Shown here: one piece after another, positions 57,880 to 64,000 of the stretch
Numbering within the stretch: position 1 is the first letter of the stretch
How the letters are laid out: each line of letters begins with the position of its first letter
NCBI GenBank assembly: GCA_031308135.1
Contig: JAHLJT010009436.1
Coordinates: 219,123,286 to 219,187,285 of the forward strand
Direction of reading: 5' to 3'
From: Acheta domesticus
Taxonomy: Eukaryota; Arthropoda; Insecta; Orthoptera; Gryllidae
DNA: 64,000 nucleotides
The notes under the pieces: model-generated
Database searches by the model: none
The model's input: the letters and a program-made list of their open reading frames with translations, nothing else
What the model was told of the DNA's origin: nothing
Program-made: the position numbers and the translations under genes

Positions 57880-58220
57880 TTGGCAATTTTTGGAATTTTA
57901 AACATCTGCAATTTTTGAAAATAGAGAGTTACTGAAAATGGGATCTGCGCCATTGTTAATCTCTTTTGATCTATTAAAGACAAAAATAACAAAGAATATT
58001 TCGATCCATTTTAGAGAAAAAAAACTCGCTATTAAATTGACTATGTTCTACGCATAATTTTACACAACATACTAATATTTTCGAAAAGTTTACGCAACCT
58101 AATTAAAGATCTAACTTTCAAGAACATATTTCATTAAGTAAAAATATCTATCTTCTGTATTGTAAATGTTGTAAGACGCAAAAAAAAAGTTTCCGAATTT
58201 GCCGACATTTCCGAAAATTT
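57880..58220 (+). repeat. Diverged family A-like relic
   Basis: ATCTGCAATTTTTGAAAATA, GAAAATGGGATCTGCGCCAT and TACGCAACCTAATTAAAGAT recall the 5' part of the 56.45-56.7 kb copy, weakly. Confidence 0.35.
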
Positions 58221-58448
58221 AGACATTTTAACAGCAGTAAGACTTTTTATTTGGGCCTATATTTAACTTATATGGATATCAAGCCTCTTCTTTCCTTTTA
58301 TTTTTTTATTTCTCTTCTTTCAAATCTCCATTTCCATTTGTCAGAAATGTATAATTTTCATGAGCACCCTAACCATCAACTTATTTTTGTTTTCATGCAA
58401 TCTTGGACTCTATTAGTTTCGTAATCTCTGGTCGATTGTTATTAGTTT

Positions 58449-58574
58449 CATAGACCGCAGAGAAAGGATGTCGGCAAATTCTCTATCACAAATCGAATGA
58501 TAAAGGAATGGAATAGATTGTCTGCAACAATCTTTGAACCCTTTCCTCGAAGCGTTCAACAATTACGAAATTAA
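58449..58574 (+). pseudogene. LINE ORF2 C-terminal fragment
   Basis: The plus frame reads FSITNRMIKEWNRLSATIFE, then PFPRSVQQLRN and a stop. The pattern of FxxxNRxIxxWNxLP-like, then PxSxxxF/LRxR, is the conserved extreme C-terminus of many insect non-LTR retrotransposon ORF2 proteins (downstream of reverse transcriptase). A stop occurs just upstream of the fragment in this frame, so only about 41 residues survive. A poor 3' region and an (ATT)n tract at 58.83 kb follow, as in a degraded 5'-truncated insertion. Confidence 0.55.
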
Positions 58575-58599
58575 TTTAGGGTATTACAAATTTGATTAT

Positions 58600-58831
58600 G
58601 ATTATTAGGTTATATAGTGAAGTGAGGTGTCGTGCAGAGTAAAGCAGAAAAATAACGAAGGAAGAGTTTAAGTGTTATAGTGAAGTAAAGTGAAGTGAAG
58701 TGAAGTGTAGTAAATTGAAGGACAGTACATTGCCAGTGCAGTGCGGTCAATATTCAGCGCGGATTGAGACTATAGACGTTTCTTTTCTTTTTAATCATGA
58801 AATTTAATGTTTTATGAATCATTAGTTTCTA
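58600..58831 (+). repeat. AGTGA-rich degenerate repeat, probable LINE 3' region
   Basis: AGTGAAGTAAAGTGAAGTGA and similar GTGAA pentamers form a short imperfect tandem between the LINE C-terminal fragment and the (ATT)n tract. Confidence 0.5.
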
Positions 58832-58892
<61 letters not shown>

Positions 58893-58893
58893 T
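58832..58893. repeat. (ATT)n microsatellite
   Basis: About 60 bp of uninterrupted ATT repeats. It is probably linked to a LINE 3' region, since it lies about 260 bp after an ORF2 stop. Confidence 0.97.
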
Positions 58894-59514
58894 TACCATT
58901 ATTGTATTATTTGCATGGAATTATATTCCCTTATTTATGAAATTAACTGCCACCGGGTCATACCCAATTGCAGTTGAAATAAATTTATCTTGATCTTAAT
59001 CTCTGGGCGATGTTCTGTCGCCCCTTTCCAATGGCCGAACTCCACACAGCCTGTTGTCGAGCCCCGTCACTCGACGTCCGTCCGTCAGCGGAAGCAAGGC
59101 TCCTGTCGGAAAGAGCCCTTTCGGGAGCGCTCAGAGAATATAAAGCGACCTGCCCTTTGAACGAGGGAGCAGGTCAAGACCAGCACGTATAAAAAAGATA
59201 TTTTCTTTTAGACACGATTCTACATGCGGAAAGACATTTTTAGTGTGTCGTTACATAGGGATAGCGGGTTCGGCGGGGAGAAGCCATGCTGCAAATATTA
59301 GGGGCAAGGGCCGGTCGGCTAGAAGGGTACAGATGACGCTGAAACACAGAAGACAAGAAGTCAGAGATGGTAAGAAAGATTAAAATTGAGATAATGATTC
59401 TGAATGTACCGTGTAGAATGAAAGCTACGCGACTGAGACAGACAACGAGGATTAGTGGGAAAAATGGGGTTGGTGGAGGGCTGAATGATTGCGGGGCACA
59501 GAGATATTTCAAGA
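58894..59514. other. No gene seen
   Basis: The first 110 bp, up to GAAATAAATTTATCTTG, may still belong to the LINE 3' end. The rest shows only short frames. Confidence 0.35.
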
Positions 59515-59635
59515 GGAGAGGAGAGAGATGAGATTAGGGAGAAAGAGAGAGGAGATTAGAGAGAAAAAGAGAGGAGATTAAGAGAGAGAGAGAGAGGGGA
59601 AGAGAAAGAGGGGAGAGAAAGAGAGATGAGTAATG
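59515..59635. repeat. GA-rich imperfect tandem repeat
   Basis: GAGAGGAGATTAGAGAGAAA-type units repeated several times, with AGAGAGAGAGAG runs. Confidence 0.9.
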
Positions 59636-60179
59636 CAAAGCAGTGAAGTTTATTGTGTAGCGTTGTGGCTGGTGGGAGAGGATGGCCAAACAGGCAAGAT
59701 TAGCGAGAGCAATGTGATGGCGAACTGGCGGGGAATGGACGCGAGGTGTCAGTGTCGGCGACGAACTGGGGCACTAGGGCGGTTGTGAGAACAGCGATGA
59801 AAGAGGCGAGAACGAGAATGGCGCAAACACGGGAAAGGGGGGCCGGCGGCAGGAGCGGCGAAAATGAAAGGGGTCGCAGAGATGGAAGCTGGGCGGGGAC
59901 GATGAGGGGGCATGCGGAGGGAGAGGGCGCCGCGGATGGTGAACTCTAAAAGCCGAAGGCACTGTTGATGCGACGGTAGCGCCGCGACCATCGCCGGCGC
60001 CCAGCGCGGGAGGCTGCGGGGGCGGCGCCGTTGCATGATATGAAATTCCTGTCGCGCCTCCGCAGAGAATGGCCGAGGGCCCGGAGAGCCAGAGATCAAC
60101 GACAATGGCGGCGGCGTCCTTCCACAGCGTCTGCCACCCACGCTCAGCTCGCGGCCCCAATCGCACCCGCTCGCTCCCC

Positions 60180-60530
60180 TCTCGCGCAACACGTGGCGCC
60201 ACGCGCCTGCCGCCCCGCCCCGCGCCGCGCCACGCCACACGCCACTCGCCGCCCCGCGCCTCCCGCCCCGTGCCACCCCGCGCCGCCCTGCCCCGCGCCG
60301 CGCCACACGCCTCTCGCCGCCCCGCGCCACGCCGCCCCGTGCCACCCCACTCCGCCCCGCCCCGCGCCGCCCCGCCCCGCGCCCCGCCACACGCCTCTCG
60401 CCGCCCCGCGCCACGCCGCCCCGCCCCGCGCCGCGCCACACGCCTCTCGCCGCCCCATGCCCCGCCCCCCGTGCCACCCCACTCAGCACCGCCCCGCGCC
60501 GCCCCGCCCCGCGCCGCCTAGCCTTACCGC
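60180..60530. repeat. GC-rich minisatellite (GCCCCGCGCCGC-type)
   Basis: Landmark GCCACACGCC(A/T)CTCGCCGCCC recurs near 60232, 60302, 60387 and 60434, so units are about 50-85 bp. Each is built from GCCCCGCGCC and GCCACGCC modules. Frames on both strands (up to 281 codons, Ala/Arg/Pro or Gly/Arg) are artefacts. GC-rich flanks from about 59780 form a broader CpG-dense block. Confidence 0.88.
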
Positions 60531-60894
60531 ACCCCACGTGACCCACTGCTCTCGTTTCCGGCATCCTGCACTTTGTGAACTCTGCTCTTGGCAACGCGTC
60601 TCTCTCCCTTCTCGCTATGCGTTTGTGATAGGTTCTCCGCCCCGCTCGTGACTGGATTCAGAGAAGCAGGCGACCTGATTGAACTCTGCGCGTCTGAGTT
60701 GTGCACGCAAGAGATACTCAGTCCGCCTACACACGAGCGTAATGCAGCTTCGCGGGAATTGTAGTAAATCGAAACCGAGGGCGGAGGGAAGAGCAGGAAA
60801 TCGGGGTCATGGGGACGGAAATATGACGGGGCGGCGGGAAATGCTCGAGAACACTGAACGATTGAAATGTCGACAACAATAAAAGTTCACAGGA

Positions 60895-61430
60895 TGATTC
60901 AGCATTGTGGCTGCGTCAGCAGAGACTGTGATCAGGATGTCCTAGGTTCGAATCCCGACGGTGGTGGATTTTAGACTCTAGCTACGTAGCTAAAGTAGCT
61001 AGAATTCAGCCGTTGCCTGGAGGTTCATTCCGGCGAGAGGCTGCTTTGATCGGTAGTTTTCTATGGTTTCTCCGCTCAACGCCAAATGAATGCCGGAGTA
61101 GTACCCTAACAAAAGGGCCACGGAGCGCACGCGATCTTTGATTTTTCTTCCCTATCCTATCCGTAACGCTTACTTACAAACACTTACACTTTCATACACT
61201 ACACTATCACACATGTCGGAAAACCACTTGTCCGGCTGCGGGCGAGACGCTTCTCGTGGACTACTAGACGAAGAAATTCCGCGCAAGCCGACGTGTAGGT
61301 CGGCGCAGGATCTCTCTACCCAACAGGAAAGGAACACCGCCACCTACATGCATAAAAATCACTACACAAATGGGACAACATATCAATGCAGTTGATGTGC
61401 CCGGAAACTTGATTTAGTTAATCAATAATG
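60895..61430 (+). mobile_element. tRNA-derived SINE (family 1), most complete copy
   Basis: The head ATTGTGGCTGCGTCAGCAGA is A-box-like and CTAGGTTCGAATCCCGACGG has a perfect B box (GGTTCGAATCC). The core TGATCGGTAGTTTTCTATGG, CAACGCCAAATGAATGCCGG, AGTAGTACCCTAACAAAAGG and GCCACGG matches the 21.8-kb copy. ACACTACACTATCACACATG replaces the CA tract, and GTAGGTCGGCGCAGGATCTC lies in the tail without the extra inverted segment. It ends near TTAGTTAATCAATAATGAAA. An 85-codon frame inside is not a gene. Confidence 0.82.
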
Positions 61431-63199
61431 AAAATTCCGTGAATAATGGGATAACGTTCAATAGAGGAATCCATATAATGAAATGAGTGTTTGTTTCCTG
61501 GAATTTCGTCGATTTAGGTGTCTTGTTTTACAAAAACCAAATTTTATTACAAAATCTTTCTGAAGTATTGAAGTAAATAGGGAATATGCATTGATATTAA
61601 ATAATCGGGTAAACTTTCACAACCTTTTTGATTACCTCATATTAATTTTTTTGTTAGGGTTAATATTTCTTTAAGACATCGTATATTAAATGAATTGATT
61701 CCGCACAAACTGAATTAGATCGTAAGTTAACTCCTCTTAGCTATTCAATTGGAAGAAACACATGCATTTTTTCGTTTTGAAAAGTAAATGGAAATCTTCA
61801 TGTTTTTTGCTCCTTCCGAATCCCACTTCACAAATTAGATTTCTTCACCTCTTTGCGGGATGTTCCAGTGCCCTTGACAGCCTCCGCTCCCTCTGCCCTT
61901 CCTCTACTCCGGACGCTGCGTCGGCCGCGCGTCGCCGCCCATGGCCCCCTTGGCGACTGACATCGAGCCGTCGCGCACCATCACCTCCGCCTCCATCACC
62001 CGATCTCCTCCGACACACGCTCATCCCATCCCATACCCCTCGGCATTTTGCAGCGACTGACGTAAAATCCACTCGCCCACTTTGTGTACTTTACTTATTA
62101 CGATTGGTTGACGATAGCAACGCATTACAAACAGCAATTTCTTGAACACTACTAATTTAAAATGAGTGATACAATGTCAGCATACAGTCATGATTAAATA
62201 TTGCCTAAAGCGAGCAATAGAGAACTTGGAAAGAAAGTGAGGGAGATGAAAAAAACGAATATTAAAAATGAAAAAAGGAAAAGCAGGTTAGTGGTATCAA
62301 CGAGACTATACTGTAGAGAATATTATTTTAGATTACTCAACAGTTTTCCATTTTGACTCACATTCTTCTACAGTAGATTTCTTATTTTATCTCTTTCGGT
62401 TGACTTTTACAATCTATTCATAGATGGGATCGTTTTCGAAAGTATGGCAAGCTACAACACCCGAATTTGATTGGATGTCACAAAATGAATAGGTTCATGG
62501 GTTCATAGATCGTGGGTCTTTAAAATACTTTCCGATGCAAAGGAGGTCATAAGCGTGTTATTTACTGTTAAAGCGGAACACAGAAAAAAGAAACAGAGTA
62601 CTACATGTAAAGTAAGAATGAAAAATACGCAGCGTTCTTTATAGGACGCTTTGACGTTGTCGAAGAGACCTTCGTTTGTCGCAAAATGACGTGTCACCGT
62701 GAAAAAAAGTTTTCGCCTTCCCAGTTTTCCAATATGTTCTGACATTCGAAACAGTACACTTGATCTGTTTGAAAGAAATGCAGAAAATAAAAACAACATA
62801 AAAGAGACTTTTACTAAAAACATGTTGAGAATATTACTATCAGTTTCACGAATTAAATTTATCAATTGCTTTTTTGATATTTAATTAATTCAACAAACGT
62901 AAAAAATGAAATAGAATATTTAATTTCTGATACTTTTAATTATTTATTTTATATGAACTTACTCGCACTAGAAAAAAATATTAAATTCTTACGTTTTAAA
63001 TGGTTGTCTTTTACACGGAACGTTTAAAACAGCTTTTCATCGAAAAAATAGATTTCTCTCCTGATTTTGTCATTCTTTGAAAATAAAAAAAATAAAAAAA
63101 ACGAAAAAATCATTATATCGAATATTGCGAGTTTACATTTTCACTATGCATCGGAAACGTCACTCTACTTATTTACAAAGAATTTCGTTCTAAAAAGGG
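61431..63199. other. No gene seen; GC-richer patch 61870-62070
   Basis: AT-rich apart from a C-rich patch that yields a 127-codon Pro/Ser/Arg frame (61762-62145) with no recognised domain. Confidence 0.4.
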
Positions 63200-63423
63200 A
63201 TTTTGGCACAATAGACTTCGTGCATACAGGCATTGTTCATCACACTTGTCATAGGGATGACATCAGGTGGGTGGACAGAGAGCGAGTTGGTAGCGTGATA
63301 TCAATTGTTGGAACAGTAACAGATGGAGCAGTACTCGCTAAAGCAGTTGCAGCTGAATCGGCAATTTGCCAGACTGTGCCAGACAATGTTATGTCGTTAG
63401 CTACGAGTATAATTCATGAATAG
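63200..63423. other. Short stretch open on both strands, possible coding relic
   Basis: The plus strand reads VGSVISIVGTVTDGAVLAKA, then a stop at 63423. The minus strand reads ITLSGTVWQIADSAATALAS, then TAPSVTVPTIDITLPTRS. Composition is balanced, unlike the AT-rich surroundings, and both readings look protein-like. I cannot tell which strand, if either, is real, and I recognise no family. A degraded gene or repeat fragment is likely. Confidence 0.25.
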
Positions 63424-64000
63424 GCAGAAGGTTGAGTCGAGTGGCAGAACAGCTGTCGAGGCGGACGGTAGTTAATGCAATCGGACAATTGCGTTCGTAG
63501 GGGGAAGGTCAGGGACTTTATGACAGATTACCGGGGAGAAACTAAATTAATAATTCTGTAGAAATTCCTCATAATTTGCAGTAATAGCTCATAATTTGCA
63601 GTAAATGCACGGAGATGAGGCAACCTGATAAACGTAGACCACATACGAATAACTATCTATAGCCCACACATAATTTAACTCGCACCACGTTTCTTCAAAA
63701 AATAAATCGACATTTTCTTCCGCCCATTCTTCTGTCTTTTTTTCAACGAAGTCGACAAATCCCATTTCCGGCTGTCTTTCAGTTTCAGTAGTATTGCCAA
63801 TCCAAAGAATTCTTTACAAACCCCTTCCTGTTAGTCAAAACTCAATTTCTACATCATCTGGTCACGATTATTTGAATCAATCTATTTCCTTTTTGAGCAT
63901 TTTAGTGTGGGTTTACGTTAAGGATTCGCGGATGCAAATGATGTATCTACTGAAAAATAATACTATTACGTTCATTGCATTACACAGTAAATTCGAATGT
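63424..64000. other. No gene seen
   Basis: AT-rich window end. No frames of interest. Confidence 0.4.

Noticed and set aside
59749..60651. Frames up to 281 codons, Arg/Ala/Pro-rich
   Set aside because: GC-rich minisatellite and flanks; opposite strands are open simultaneously.

Overview
The window looks like nuclear DNA from an insect. The AT-rich intergenic sequence is broken by short CpG-dense islands. It is crowded with tRNA-derived SINEs, non-LTR retrotransposon sequence, cut-and-paste elements with terminal inverted repeats (TIRs), microsatellites and minisatellites. A large polyneopteran genome (cockroach, termite or similar) would fit, but that is an inference from overall style. No bacterial operon, rRNA, CRISPR array or complete host gene is visible. 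Almost all ORFs longer than 60 codons are repeat shadows or chance.

Layout. 0-15 kb: sparse sequence with a 4.2 kb GC patch, a SINE whose 3' tail forms a long hairpin (6.4-7.1 kb), relics of a dispersed family (here 'family A', 5.4 and 8.6-9.5 kb) and a strong CpG island (9.8-10.5 kb). 15-20 kb: a 23-bp minisatellite of about 46 copies (15.9-17.0 kb), a 155-bp duplicated segment, a GGCGTG-type satellite, a 955-bp Harbinger-like MITE (18.3-19.26 kb) with TAA target duplications and a GGGAAC-rich interior, and a (TAA)n-tailed retroelement end. 20-26 kb: a second SINE copy and GC islands. 26.5-32.2 kb: a nested block in which an apparently intact Jockey-like retrotransposon (two ORFs, poly(A), 12-bp target duplication) sits inside a decayed piggyBac-like element.

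32-45 kb: a SINE inserted in another dispersed repeat ('family B'), a 69-bp minisatellite (34.6-35.1 kb), a SINE whose internal CA tract has grown to about 0.5 kb (35.9-36.6 kb), G-rich minisatellites and GC islands. At 44.74-45.33 kb the minus strand holds two phase-compatible candidate exons of an unrecognised gene. 45.57-51.33 kb is a 5.76-kb foldback-type transposon. Its 1.7-kb and 2.1-kb inverted arms are built from ~170-bp subrepeats in a five-unit higher-order array, and a perfect 9-bp target duplication flanks it. 51-64 kb: more SINE and family A relics, a LINE ORF2 C-terminal fragment (58.4 kb), a GC-rich minisatellite (60.2-60.5 kb) and a fourth SINE copy (60.9-61.4 kb).

There is no pathway here: the window is mainly a record of nested and neighbouring mobile-element insertions. 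The foldback element, the nested Jockey/piggyBac block and the MITE with an insertion inside its TIR are the best-supported structures, because termini and target duplications can be read directly.
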